A DNA stretch of 64,000 bases from assembly GCA_964023275.1 (NCBI GenBank), contig OZ029913.1, positions 47,185,976 through 47,249,975 on the forward strand, given 5' to 3'. Below, piece after piece: positions 20,401 to 31,651 of the stretch. Source of the DNA: Norana najaformis (taxonomy: Eukaryota > Annelida > Clitellata > Crassiclitellata > Hormogastridae). The notes under the pieces were generated by a model. The model made no database searches, was not told where the DNA came from, and saw only the letters and a program-made list of their open reading frames with translations. The translations under genes and the position numbers were made by a program. Every line of letters begins with the position of its first letter. Position 1 is the first letter of the stretch.

Positions 20401-22244
20401 TTGTAATTGTAATTGTAATCTGACATTTATAAAGCGCCACTTCAAGAATAGACTCATCAGAAGCGCTCCCGACCTGAACCAGTGAGACCACTGGCAAATA
20501 ATACAGACTTCAGGCGCTTGCGAAACTGCGGAAGAGACAAACTGAGGAATACTAGCCGGAGCTCTCGGGAAAGGCGATTCCAGCTATTGGGTCCAACATA
20601 GGCAAAGCTTCTAGACTGCGCTGTAGCAGGGTGCATACGAGGGAGAAGTCCAAGGAAGGTCGACCGGAGAGTGCTACGGCCTGGAACCAAGGAGACCGAA
20701 ATGCAGAAGTCCCTAAGATATGATGGAGCAGAGCCAATGAGACAATTACGCATAAGCGTTAAGATCTTGAACTGGATACGCTGCTGAATGGGAAGCCAGT
20801 GTAGAGTGTCCCATATAAAGAAATTTATATGGCCATACCTGGGGACGCCTCCAATAAGACGGGCAGAAGCACTGAGAACAGATTTAAGCTTGGAAATATT
20901 GGCAAGTGAGAGTCCAGCAAAGATAGCGTTACCAAAGTCCACCCTGGTGCAGATAAGGGCATGAATTAGAGTAGTAATGGCACGAAAGGAGAGGGAGCGG
21001 CGGATGGTACGAAGCTGACGAAGGTGGTAAAAGCATGAGCGGGAGACACTGTTAACATGATCGGTCAAGGAGAGTTCCCGGTTCAGATCAACCCCAAGAT
21101 CACGGACTTTGGAACAGAATAGAATGTCCGGAAACCTCTGGCGTAAGGATGATGAATCAATCTTTGCCAGCTGAGCACGACCACCAAGCCAGATGAACTG
21201 GGTCTTAGCAGAGTTCAGTCGGAGGTGATTAGAGGACATCCAGAGACCAAGGGCAGATGTTGCGTCAAGAATACTCTCAACCAGAGAGGAAGCCGCTTCC
21301 GCTGGGCCATGAACGAAGGCCTGAGTGTCGTCTGCATGCTGATGGACAGCAACACCCATGGGAAGGAGAACCCGTGCCAGGTCGGCAGTGTACAGAATGT
21401 AGGGGAGAGGGGCCAGAACAGAACCCTGAGGAAGGCCAAAAGGTATAAGGGACCAGGTGGAACGTGTAGGCCCAAAGATAACAGAATGAGAGCGGTCTGA
21501 GAGGAATGACTGAAACCAAAGAAGGGCCGTATCAGTAATGCCGAAAGATTTTTCTAGACGCTCCAAAAGGATAGAGTGATCCACAGTGTCAAAAGCAGCA
21601 CTAACATCATAGAGGGCAAGAAGAGTAACATGTCCACAGTCAAAAGCTCCAAAGGCGTCAGCCAGGAGACGTGTAATAAGTGATTCAGTAGAGTGGAACT
21701 TCCTAAATCCGGATTGAAGAGGAGGCATGAGGGAGTTAGAGTCAATGTAGTCGACCAGCTGGACGGACACACGTCTTTCAAGAAGCTTAGAGAGGAAGGA
21801 AAGGTTAGAGATAGGTCGGTAGTTAGAGATATCATTGGGGTCAAGTCCCTGGCGTTTGAGAGAGGGAAAGACTACAGCACGTTTGTGAGAAGCCGGGAGT
21901 GAACCCTGAACCAGGGAGGTATTACATAGCAAGTGTAAGAACGGAATTAAGTCATCTATAAAATCCTTGATTAAAAATGATGGTAATAAGTCCATTTCAC
22001 AGGACTTAGCAGGTGACTCCAGCAGGAGCCGACGAAGGACGTCCAAAGGCAGAGGCTTCCAGCATGAAAGCCTAGATGACGTAGGAGGAAAGAAAGGAGG
22101 AGGAGACCATCAGTGGATTGGCGGATCGAGTCGATCTTCCCGTGCATGTAGTAGAGGTAGTCGTTCGCTGTGAACGGAGGCTGGGCCGGAGAGTTAGAAG
22201 CGGTAGAACGGCCAAGGACACCGGAGAGCGAAGACCAGAGCCGG
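20401..22244 (-). mobile_element. LINE B, antisense copy 2, long intact RT frame
   Basis: A 529-residue minus-strand frame (20457-22046) is uninterrupted. NYRPISNLSFLSKLLE lies at residues 75-90, SGFRKFHSTESLITRLLAD at 112-130, motif A (YDVSAAFDTVDHSILL) at 146-161, motif B (GLPQGSVLAPLPYILY) at 204-219 and motif C at 237-240. Motif C reads HADD instead of YADD. Thumb (NSAKTQFIWLGG) and C-terminal LHWLPIQQRIQFKIL follow. Upstream codons (LWSSLSGVLGRSTASNS) need a frameshift near 22105. The 3' end has a TTGTAATTGTAATTGTAATC tail complement at 20401. The endonuclease is absent by 5' truncation. Confidence 0.95.
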
Positions 22245-22605
22245 TTGGACCTGCTCTGTTTATCCTCTATGCTAGCCCACTCAGTTCACTCATTAAAGCA
22301 TCCTCAGTTGACCATCACCTCTATGCTGATGACACCTAGCTATTCATCTCTTTCTCTTCAAATTGTTACAAGGAATCTGTAAATCATCTTATTCTTGTGG
22401 TTAAACAAATCTTCTGGATGACATCTAATTTCCTGTGCCTGAATCCATCTAAAACTGAATTCATACTTATAGGCCTGCATGTTTAAGTATGAATTCAGTT
22501 TCATGATGAGCTAAAGAAAATTCCCGACCATTCTATTTCCTTCAGCCTGGACTCTGTTTCTATTCGCACGTTTAATACTGTTTCTTCTGACCTCAGCCTA
22601 TATTG
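22245..22605 (+). mobile_element. LINE A, RT palm to thumb (right part)
   Basis: It continues LINE A after the LINE B insertion. GPALFILYASPLSSLIKASS completes motif B. CTCTATGCTGATGACACC encodes the YADD box, followed by a TAG where Gln is usual. LFISFSSN and FLCLNPSKTEF follow. It ends near 22605 where another LINE begins. Confidence 0.88.
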
Positions 22606-23437
22606 TTAAACTTGTACTACTCTCTTATGTATCCTTATCTTTCTTATTCTAATATTATCTGGGCAACAAATTATTCCTCTTCCCTAAAGGGTTTACAGTA
22701 TTAACATTACAGTGTCATACTACAAGAATTGTTGCTAAACAACATTGTGGAAAAGGCATTAATAGTCTATGCTCAGTATTAAATATTTTAAAAATAGATG
22801 ATATTAATAAATTTCAAATTGTATAGTTCATGTATCACTATGAACGAAGATTATTACCTTGTGTATTTAATATTTAACAACTATTTTGTATATTTCTCTC
22901 AACTTCATAGCTATTCCACTAGATTTCAGGATAATTTTTGTAGAATTTTTGCAAGAACTGACACTAGGTACTTCAACATTAAATGTATTTGGAATAAATC
23001 ACCTTTACAAATCTGTAACCTACCTAGTGTGTATTTGTTTGAAAAACATCCGCATAATTTCCTAATAATGTCACTACACTGTCGATTATAACGCTCATGT
23101 CAATTTAGTCTATAAGTTTTACTTATGTTTCTGGAAGTCACAGTTATGACTCATTTTCAGTTTCATAGAGATCACGATAGTGATCCACTTTCTTAGTTTC
23201 TTTTTAGTTAAGTTTTAGTTAAGACTTTCTTTTTAGTTAAGTTGTACCTAATATTTGTTAAACATTTTTGTTGCCACATGCATCGTTTTGTAATAGGCGA
23301 CCCTAATTTAGCGGGACTTAGGTCCCTTTTGGGTCTGCCATTTGTATCCCAATAATGTATACACTGGTCAGTGCATTTGTTTTTTTTTTATTCTTTTGGA
23401 ATCAATAAAGTTTTCATTCATTCATTCATTCATTCAA
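22606..23437 (+). mobile_element. LINE H 3' end with (ATTC)n tail
   Basis: Frame 22798-23091 holds HSYSTRFQDNFCRIFARTDT then CIWNKSPLQICNLPSVYLF, a CR1/Rex-type C-terminus. Upstream broken codons (YYLGN, ILQCHTTRIVAK) extend it to about 22606. The 3'UTR includes GCGACCCTAATTTAGCGGGA and ends with TTCATTCATTCATTCATTC at 23414-23436. Confidence 0.85.
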
Positions 23438-23747
23438 TAACCAAATAAATGATGAACAGTTTTAAAGTATTATCTGTTATATGAGCTGTTAAGATTACAG
23501 TATATGTGACCCACTTTTGACAACAAAGAATCAAGTGGCATTTTTCACTTTCAGTTTTTTCTGTTGTCAAATAGTGAATTCAATTTTGTTTAAATTGGTA
23601 TATCATTTATGTAAATATTCCAAATGCTGTAGTTCCAGTATGGTATGGGAATAGGGACAGGCCTGCTGGGGGTGGGGTGAGGATGGGAACAGACCCATAG
23701 TTATAGGGTGGGGATGGAGAAAATGTTTGTTCTCGTGTCACTTTCTA
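23438..23747. other. Unassigned AT-rich then G-rich stretch
   Basis: No gene is recognised. A G-rich patch (GGGGGTGGGGTGAGGATGGG) lies near 23667-23690. Confidence 0.45.
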
Positions 23748-24245
23748 CTCTCAAACCTCTTATCTTCGTCAGTTATTTACAATTCAACCACTGTGCTCAA
23801 ACTGCTTCTCTTCCGCCCTGACACTTCACCCTCCCGTTACCTCATCCTTAAAATTTGAAAATTGCTGCATAGCCATAGCTGCCCTACCTTTCTGGAATAA
23901 ACTCTCTCCAGAATTATGACAGTTATCTGACCCATCATACTAGCTTGCCAACACATCATCCCTTGCAATTTCTGAGTGAATCTTTCACTCAAAACTGAAA
24001 ACACTTCTCTTCCACAAGTCCTGTTCTGATTCTTCCTCTTCTTCTTATGTCTCTTCACTCCAATTCCAAACACCATCCACTGTAGCCGTCTGTCTGCCTG
24101 ACTCTGTCTATCTCTTGGATCTTGACCTGGAACCGAACCCTTTCTGCCATTTGGTTTTTTTTCGACTGAGCGCCTGAGAATAAGCTGGTTCCTGCAACTT
24201 GGCTTTCGTTGTGCACTGTAGAAATATTGAGATTACAATTACTGT
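23748..24245 (+). mobile_element. LINE A 3' end
   Basis: It begins in the C-terminal domain (CTCTTATCTTCGTCAGTTAT) and runs through broken FWNKLSPEL codons. The 3'UTR (ACTTGGCTTTCGTTGTGCAC) and GAGATTACAATTACTG end follow. It could be the tail of the LINE A interrupted at 20.4 and 22.6 kb, but about 170 codons are missing between them. Confidence 0.8.
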
Positions 24246-25030
24246 ATTAAATTAAGTTCAGTGAAAAATTGTCACTTGGTCATGGAATCTTTTGCAACCA
24301 GGACTGTAATTTTTTTGTCATTTCCTTTATATTCACTTAATATACTAAACAAGTGAGTAAGTAAGTAATTCATCTGTTTAACATTTAAATATACGTTAAA
24401 CCTTGAAATATACTCTGATTGTTTGTTCTTGCATGTGTAGTTAGTCCAGTGAAGCAGCAATGATGTGGCATTCTCCAAATCTAGTAAAATTAAATACAGT
24501 GAAAGTAAGTCCAGGAATATTTAAGTTGAAACCAAATTATATAACAAAATCTGACAATGAATATATAATCTAAAAGCTTGATCGTTCAAAACTTCTTGCA
24601 TTAAAAATTTATTTAGAAGATTAAAAATGATTAAAAGCCTCATTATTTTACATGAAACTTTGCAATGTTATTTGAAGTTTTAGACAAGAAAAATTATAAA
24701 TAACTTTGAATCGTTTAATGTGTTGACGTGGGATCAGTGAAACAGAGAAACCAGTTGTGAGATGTTACACACCTAAATATGGTGACCATTTCGGCCCATC
24801 AGTATTTAGGACGAAGTGCCTTGGTTCAGTTTGCTGGTCCTGGGCTGAAATTCCTGGCCATCCATGCACAATCAATGTCGAGTGTATAGTTAGGCTGTGA
24901 TATATCAGTGGCCAGCATCTTTCATGTAAGTGAATAGATGGGCTTAACTATGGAGGCAATATAACTGCAATAAAATAATTATTAGGTCCATTCTAAAAGA
25001 GGTGATATTCTTTATAGCAGCACTTTTGTG
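24246..25030. other. Unassigned AT-rich stretch
   Basis: No coding signal or repeat family is recognised. Confidence 0.45.
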
Positions 25031-25034
25031 AGGT

Positions 25035-25345
25035 ACATACATATATACATACTTACATACATGCGTACATACATACATAGATGCAAAAACACATAGGTAT
25101 GCATAAGTAGCTTTGCAAACAGTAAGAACTATAAGACAAGCTAACAAGATTAAAACTTTAAAACTAATGCAAAGGCAGCCAGCAGTAGTTGGCTTCAGGA
25201 AACGGGATTCCATACATGCATATATACATACATACATGCGTGCATGCATGCTTGCTTGCATACACACATTCATGCATAGGTACATACATACATACATGTA
25301 GGTATACACATTCATACATACATACACTTGTTACACATTCATTCA
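25035..25345. repeat. (TACA)n-type microsatellite, interrupted
   Basis: Imperfect TACATACA tracts at 25035-25100, 25205-25265 and 25283-25345 flank about 100 bp of unique sequence. Met/Tyr/Val/Cys-rich translations of it are artefacts. Confidence 0.9.
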
Positions 25346-25486
25346 TACATACACTTAGTTGTTGCTTTTACTTTAAAAGTATTGTTTAGAAGAATGCTTT
25401 TTTACATTTACTTAAGTAAAATTGCTGACGAGTACTTTGACTCTTTTTAAATTAAGTACTTAAAAATTTGGTGTACTTTTACTTAC

Positions 25487-27114
25487 TGTAGATCTCCGTG
25501 TATAAGTCGAAAAATTGTGGACAATTTTGAAAGTCACAATTTAGGGGTTGCCTTATACAAGGGTAAAGCCAGGATCGCAAGATTTATCCTTTGACAATCG
25601 CACAACACATCAATGGGAGGACGTCGATACACCCGTCGCAGCTTGTATAATGTGTCCATGGGATATTACACGACATGTGCGCGATGAACAAATTTATATA
25701 TGATGTTATAAGCAGACGATACTATAAAGAATTAATATTTAGCAAAGAGAAGTAAATATTTGCTTTAAACTACTGACAGAATATCTATGGAATAAGATAA
25801 AATTGTCCTACATTAAAACTGTGCAGCCACCCATTTTCAAACATCGGTTCTTTTTCATTGTTCTTGGACTAGGCATGGTGTTCTCTACACTGCCTAGATT
25901 TTTTGATTTTATAGCACATTTCTGCTGCATGCGAATCAGGCTATACATCCTGTGTGAAAAAACACCATTCTTGTCAAAATTACAGCCATGAATAAATGCA
26001 TTTCACTGTGTCCTCACCTTTTTAGCAGATGGGATGAAACTAAACCAGTGGCGGTTTTTAAGTGAAAGACTACAGCAAGGAATGACGTTTCCTAAAGGCG
26101 TCATTTTAAAAAGCATGATCGCAAAGGTTGGAAGGACGATGATGGGTTGTAATGCATGTGCAACACAGTCCTTTTAGAAAAAGTCCTTTTCGTAAAGTTT
26201 GGACAGAGTGGATTTTTCAAGGCACAGCGATGTTAGCCAAAGGTGGAAACAGGAAGAAACCTATTTGTCTTTGGTTTGTAAATGGATGGATGCACTTTAC
26301 CCAGAGAAATGGTGTAGCAGTCATTTTTAAATATGGCATTAATAATGCCATGGGTGATTTGCAAGATGCATTGTCTGTGAAATTTCGCCCAACACAGAGG
26401 ACTCAGAAATCAACAGTGATGATGACGAAACTTACACTTACTGTATGTGGATGACCGAGAATTAACTGAAGATACATTTAATTTACTTTTTGATGACAAT
26501 GATAGCTCCAATTTTGAAGGTTTTGGTTAAATCTGCTGGTTTTAAAAATGAAAGGACGCGTTCCAAACATCATATGGTTCCGATAGTTTGGTTTCTTTTA
26601 AAAATTGTATTAGTGCTATAATAATTTGCCTTCATATTACGGATAACTAGTCTTGTCACCATAACTTCCATGCAGATTTTGAAAGTGGAAACAAGATCAG
26701 CAATTACTTGCAAGACTCCTATAAGTTGCGAAAATTATTTTTTTTGTAGGATGTTAACCTTAACTTATAAGTTTTTCTGACAAACTGGTAGTTTTAAAGG
26801 TACTATAATTAGACACTGATTACTGGTAGATGGTTTATTGGATACCGTTGTACTTTGGGAAAAGCACATGTTTGCACAGCATGTTCCAGTCTTCTGATCT
26901 AACTTAATGTCTTTGGTTAGCATTTAAAAGAGCGAGCGAATAAAATGTCCAGATTTATATCTAAAAGAACATCTTTTAAAAGCACTGTTAATGTCCTATT
27001 TATATGTAAAAACCCACATCAACTTATATATAGGTTGTGGACTTTTCCCTCTCCAAGGTTCAAAATTTAGGGGTTGACTTAAATACAACGTTGACTTGTA
27101 TGCGAGTATGTATG
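25487..27114 (+). mobile_element. pogo/jerky-like DNA transposon, decayed
   Basis: FLADGMKLNQ and FPKGVILKSMIAKV (about 26015-26130) match the catalytic-domain segment (ADGxKL...FPKGV) of pogo/Tigger/jerky DDE transposases. VNGWMHFTQRNGVAVIFKYG then INNAMGDLQDALSV (26278-26380) matches the C-terminal W...FKxCGIxNALDG segment. Terminal sequences face inward: GTAGATCTCCGTGTATAAGT at the left (25487) and, reverse complemented, CATACATACTCGCATACAAG at the right (27114). Both are followed by a (C/T)AAATTT-AGGGGTTG-type block. Frames are broken, so it is inactive. End coordinates are by eye. Confidence 0.75.
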
Positions 27115-27403
27115 GTAAGTACCGGTACTTGGACCTGATACTTTAACCAGCACTGGACACAGCATTACTAAATCATGTGCCGTGATTGTCCTATTCTGAC
27201 TCAGGAAACAAGGACAGTCTTTTGTAGTTGAACCCTTTCATTTGCTGGCCCTTCCACTTTCCATTGTACGGTATGTTTCAAAGAGTTAATTTTGGCCTTT
27301 AGATCACTAATTACATGTTTTCCAGACTGCGTTTCTCCTGAGGCTGCTGCTCTATCTCCACAGATTGCCCTTCTGTGTTTTGACTGGATCATCTTGACTA
27401 ATT

Positions 27404-27439
27404 GCTTTTGCATTATTACAGTGGTAATAATGCAAAAGC
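27404..27439. repeat. Perfect 16-bp inverted repeat
   Basis: GCTTTTGCATTATTAC and its exact complement are separated by AGTG. It sits at the upstream edge of the RTE-like LINE. The left arm plus loop resembles a LINE E 3' end (CATTATTACAGTGG), so it may be a fold-back created at insertion. Confidence 0.85.
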
Positions 27440-27451
27440 AAAAAATGCCCA

Positions 27452-28838
27452 GCAGACTGGGGGAAGGCAGTTATTGTCCCTATCCACAAGAAAGGAGATA
27501 GAACTGAATGTGGAAACTACAGAGGAATTAGCCTGCTAAGTAACCCAGGGAAGGTATACACCAAGATACTGCAGCAGCGTCTGAAGAGGCATGTGGAGGC
27601 GGTGGTGGCAGAGGAACAGGCAGGCTTCAGAGCTGATAGAAGCACAGTAGACCAATTATTTGTGGTTAGACAACTATCAGAGAAATATTTCGGAAGGAAC
27701 AAAATCTTGTATAATAACTTCATTGACTTCAGACAGGCCTTTGATAGCGTGTGGCAGCAGGGGCTGTGGCAGGTGCTGAGAAGCTACGGGGTTCCGGAAG
27801 ACCTGGTGGAGTTGCTGGAAGATCTGTACAGCAAATCGCTTAGTGCAGTGAAGGTGGATGGGGAACTAACAGAATGGTTTAAGACGGAGGTGGGAGTAAG
27901 ACAAGGCTGTGGATTGTCGCCGTATCTATTCAACCTGCTGCTGGAGGCAGTTATGAGCCTCGCACTGAGATCTACCGAGGCCGGGGTCATGGTGAATGGG
28001 CGGCTCCTAAATAACCTACGATTAGCGGATGACATAGACCTGGTTGCGGAGAAACCGGCCCATCTTCAGGAGCTGACGGACAGAGTGGATGAGAGCAGCA
28101 AAAGACTGGGCCTCAAAATCAACGCGCAAAAGACCAAAACAATGACCGTTGGGAAAAGGCAGGAGAACCTGGAGGTAAAACTGGAGAGTGGGACCCTGGA
28201 ACAAGTGACTGAGTTCGTATATCTGGGGAGCGTTATAACGGAAGACGGACGATGTATAAGAGACATCAGACGCAGGATTGGCTTGGCGTGCGCGATGTTC
28301 GGCAGACTAAGCAAGATATGGAGAAGCAAAGAGATATCAATAAGAACTAAGAAAAAGCTATACGAATCATTTGTCATCCCAGTGTTGCTGTACGGAGCAG
28401 AATGCTGGTGCCTGTGCAGGGAGGACGAGAGGAGACTGCTGGTGGCAGAAATGGCCTGGCTGAGGAGAATGCTGGGCAAAAGCAGGAGAGACAGGATCCG
28501 AAACGAGATAATACGCAGGGAGCTCGGGCTGAAGGATACAGTAGTAGTAGACAGGATCAGGAAAAAAAGGCTTTCTTGATTTGGGCATGTATCAAGAATG
28601 GACGACAGGAGACTTCCGGCTATGGCGATGTATAGTTATGTAGAAGGTACAAGAAGCCGTGGAAGACAACCAAAATCGTGGATGGACAATATAAGGGAAG
28701 ATCTGAAGGCGTGAAACATGGATATGAGAGAAGCGGTGGACAAAACCAGAGACAGAAGTGCCTGAGACGACAAGTTGAGGCCTCATCGTTGGCCAGTTGG
28801 CCTGACGGAGGAGAATAAAAGAAGAAAGAAGAAGAAGT
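27452..28838 (+). mobile_element. RTE-like LINE, RT to 3' end, well preserved
   Basis: Coding starts with WGKAVIVPIHKKGDRTECGN, then YRGISLLSNPGKVYTKIL. Frame 27593-28579 continues with EEQAGFRADRSTVDQLF, motif A (NNFIDFRQAFDSVW), motif B (GVRQGCGLSPYLFNLLLE), motif C (LRLADDIDLVAEK, Leu in place of Tyr/Phe) and thumb (INAQKTKTMTVGK; YLGSVITEDGRC). VLLYGAECWCLCREDERRL and WLRRMLGKSRRDRIRN follow. A TGA at 28577 replaces the usual Trp of the WFGHV motif, and FGHVSRMDDRRLPAM continues in frame. It ends in an AAAGAAGAAAGAAGAAGAAG tail. It lies upstream of exon 1 of HMGCS1, probably in a 5'UTR intron. Confidence 0.92.
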
Positions 28839-29092
28839 GGTAACTTAGAGACTCTATCAGATTTTATTTTACATGTACAAGTGACAGATTGACACTGAAA
28901 TGTCATATAGTTGGGAAGCAGGCAAGATATTTATGATGCACTGTAGAGTGTTTTTGACCATTAATAGCTTTACAGTGTTTGGTACTTTATGAATTTTGAA
29001 TGCTATTATTGGGCTTTTTAAGAAAATAGCATCTTTAGAAAATGCAAATCTGGCTGCCCAGTATTCTTAGTTCTTGTTTCTGTTCCTCTTAG

Positions 29093-29537
29093 ATGCCGCC
29101 TACACAAAACAGAACTTTGGCCGGATGGCCAGAAGGTGTTGGCATAATTGCCGTTGAAGTCTATTTTCCTTCTCAGTATGTGGATCAGTCTGAACTGGAA
29201 GCATTTGATGGTGTTTCTGCTGGCAAATATACAGTTGGTCTTGGCCAGTCAAAGATGGGTTTCTGTTCTGACCGCGAAGACATCAACTCCCTCTGCCTAA
29301 CTGTTGTCCAGCGACTTGTTGAGCGCAACAACCTAACATACAATGATATTGGGAGATTGGAAGTTGGAACTGAAACAATTCTAGACAAATCAAAGAGTGT
29401 TAAAACAGTACTTATGCAATTGTTTGAGAGTTCTGGAAATTCCGACATAGAAGGAGTAGATACAACAAATGCTTGCTATGGTGGTACATCTGCTCTTTTC
29501 AATGCTGTTAACTGGATTGAATCTAGCTCCTGGGATG
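29093..29537 (+). CDS. HMGCS1: HMG-CoA synthase, coding exon 1
   Basis: Hydroxymethylglutaryl-CoA synthase condenses acetyl-CoA with acetoacetyl-CoA to give HMG-CoA, the step before HMG-CoA reductase in the mevalonate pathway. The exon encodes residues 1-148. It contains [40 protein letters not shown], the catalytic Glu in LEVGTE (residue 94) and the acyl-carrying Cys in TTNACYGG (residue 128). These align with human Glu95 and Cys129. There is no mitochondrial presequence, so it is taken as the cytosolic enzyme. The ATG directly follows TTTCTGTTCCTCTTAG, a textbook 3' splice site, so a noncoding 5' exon must lie upstream. The exon ends after G of the Gly codon (29537) at a GTAAAG donor, phase 1. 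Confidence 0.95.
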
Positions 29538-30750
29538 GTAAAGTATTTTTAAAGTTTTTAATTTTTGTTGTAATTTTGGTATCTTGCTATTTTCAAAAGT
29601 TGCTCTTTTGTATTCTGTCATTATTTATGTATTCTGTGCTAACTGTTGTGGTTTTCTTGGTAAATGCAGCTTATAGATCCCCTTATTTGCCATTTGGAAA
29701 TACACACAATACCATGAATCCCAGGGGAGTGTTACTAAGATGGGTGATGACATTATTATGCACTGATGGCAAGGATTTCTCAGAATAGGACAACAGTGGA
29801 CAACCCTTGACCTGTATTGATGAACAGAGTCTTGAGAGACTTGGTCATCAAAAACCTCAGGGTTTAGGTATATTTGGCACCATTCTGGCATTTCTCTAAA
29901 ACCGCTCAGTGCATCCTGTGTACTGAACCTTGGGCTTTGCATGGGATCCAAACTCCCTACCTCGCAGTCTGCCCCACTCCAAGCTAAACTCCTTAAGCTG
30001 CTTAATTGTAACGCTGTCCAGACTCAAATGTATACTGAACTCGTTTAGTGTGTAATAGTGTGTCTTCTTGGATGGGACTGGGGGGCAGTCTACCGGATGG
30101 GTTGATTTTAAATTTTATTGTTGCTTTTTCATAAGTTCATCGATTTAATCAATTAAAATTATTGTTTCTAATTTTAAAAATTTTATTTTGTGACTAGTTT
30201 GTCCTTTCCTCTTCTGCTGGCAGATAAGTTTAATTGATTATTCTTCTTTATATCTATTTTTGTTGTCGTTGTGTGCATACATTGGTTGACCTGTGTTTAC
30301 TGGTTCATGACCTCGATGACACAGTGGAATTCCAACCACAGTCTTGTAATTTTATGGTTTTAGATCCCCACTAACATGGCTGGCCCTCCTTTAATTTTCT
30401 GTGTTCATGAGTTGCCCATGAACTGAGGAACTGTTCTTTTCTTAGGTCATGCCTTTTTTATCTCCTGTGCCAATTTCCTTATGTCTCTTATTTTGGCTGC
30501 CTCATTTCCTTGCCTGCTTTTGTGCTATACTTTGTTCATCTTACTCTTCATTGCAAATCTCTCAGAGATAGGTCTGCTTTTGGATTTATATATGCATCAC
30601 TATGGTCTGGTCTGTTTTTTTAACTTGGCTCAACCCATTTATTTTACCTGGTTCCTGGTACAGCATTTTCAATTCAGTCATATGTTCTGCTGCTATGCAA
30701 TACCAGTAACATCATGTTTTGTTCTGGGTGGAATGTAAATTCATGTAGAA
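29538..30750. other. HMGCS1 intron 1, left part
   Basis: A T-rich intron with no recognised gene or repeat. Open frames at 30481-30738 are low-complexity hydrophobic translations. Confidence 0.6.
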
Positions 30751-30751
30751 C

Positions 30752-31475
30752 ATCTTCGGCATTATTTTTGATTCTACTATGTCTCTTGCCAACTATGTAA
30801 ATGGAATTTGTAAGTCATCATACATGCATATTCGTGACATATGCAGAATTTGGTGATATGTCCCTGTGTAGTCAAGGATATCTCTAGCAAACGCACTGGT
30901 CTCAAGTCGCCTTGATTATTTAATGGGTATCACAAAGTCAAAGATGCAGAAACTTCAAAGAATACAGAACTCTTTGGCCAGAGCCATAACTGTTACATCA
31001 AAATATGAGCATATAACCCCTATAGTTAAATCCATGCATTGACTTCCTATTCAACAAAGAATTTCTTTTAAATTGGGACTTATGGTTTACAAAACATTGA
31101 ACTCAGGCCAACCACAATACTTAAAATCAATCCTCACTCCTCAAACTCATCATTATTCAACCAGATCATATGAATGCCTTTTTCTTGTAGTGCAAAAGAC
31201 TAGAACTGTTCTTGGTAAGCGAGCTTTTTCAATTGCTAGACCGATATTTTGGAATTCTCTTTCTGCATCAGTGCGTAATGCCCAGTCTCTTATGTCATTT
31301 TGTTCTCGACTTAAAACTTACCTTTCTCAGTTGGCTTTTCTGCTGTAGGCTGCCTGTCTGTCTCAGTGGACTGATCTTCAAGATATTGACCTGAATGCAG
31401 CTTAAATTTGATGCACCATAGGTTGATGCCTTGTGCGTTATTCACTGGCTAATAATAATAATAAAAGTTGTACAG
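30752..31475 (+). mobile_element. LINE E 3' part inside HMGCS1 intron 1
   Basis: It starts at GCATTATTTTTGATTCTACT (matches 58440) and runs through a broken RT thumb (MQKLQRIQNSLARAITVTSK). Frame 31073-31348 follows (MVYKTLNSGQPQYLKSIL; RTVLGKRAFSIARPIFWNSL). The 3'UTR has CATAGGTTGATGCCTTGTGC and an AATAATAATAATA tail that ends about 55 bp before exon 2. Confidence 0.9.
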
Positions 31476-31525
31476 GTTATTTACTTGCTAAAAAGTTGTA
31501 GTGAAGTTATGGTTTGTGTTTGTAG

Positions 31526-31651
31526 GTCGATATGCACTTGTGGTTGCTGGTGATATAGCTGTTTATGCTAGGGGTAATGCCAGGCCAACAGGTGGTGCTG
31601 GGGCTGTGGCTATGCTCATTGGACCAAATGCTCCTCTGATAATGGAACGAG
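31526..31651 (+). CDS. HMGCS1: HMG-CoA synthase, coding exon 2
   Basis: This 126-bp exon (phase 1 at both ends) encodes [20 protein letters not shown] then [20 protein letters not shown] and RG. It is the segment directly after the SSSWDG of exon 1 in all HMG-CoA synthases. The acceptor is TTTGTGTTTGTAG and the donor is GGTAAGA. Exon 1 plus exon 2 joins SSSWDG to RYALVV without gain or loss of residues. The thiolase-fold core strand [11 protein letters not shown] and the [10 protein letters not shown] strand are intact. Confidence 0.95.

Noticed and set aside
24944..25389. Met/Cys/Val/Tyr-rich frames on both strands
   Set aside because: They arise from the TACA microsatellite.
29538..29788. 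Read-through of exon 1 into a hydrophobic tail
   Set aside because: It lies past a good GTAAAG donor and exon 2 supplies the expected continuation.
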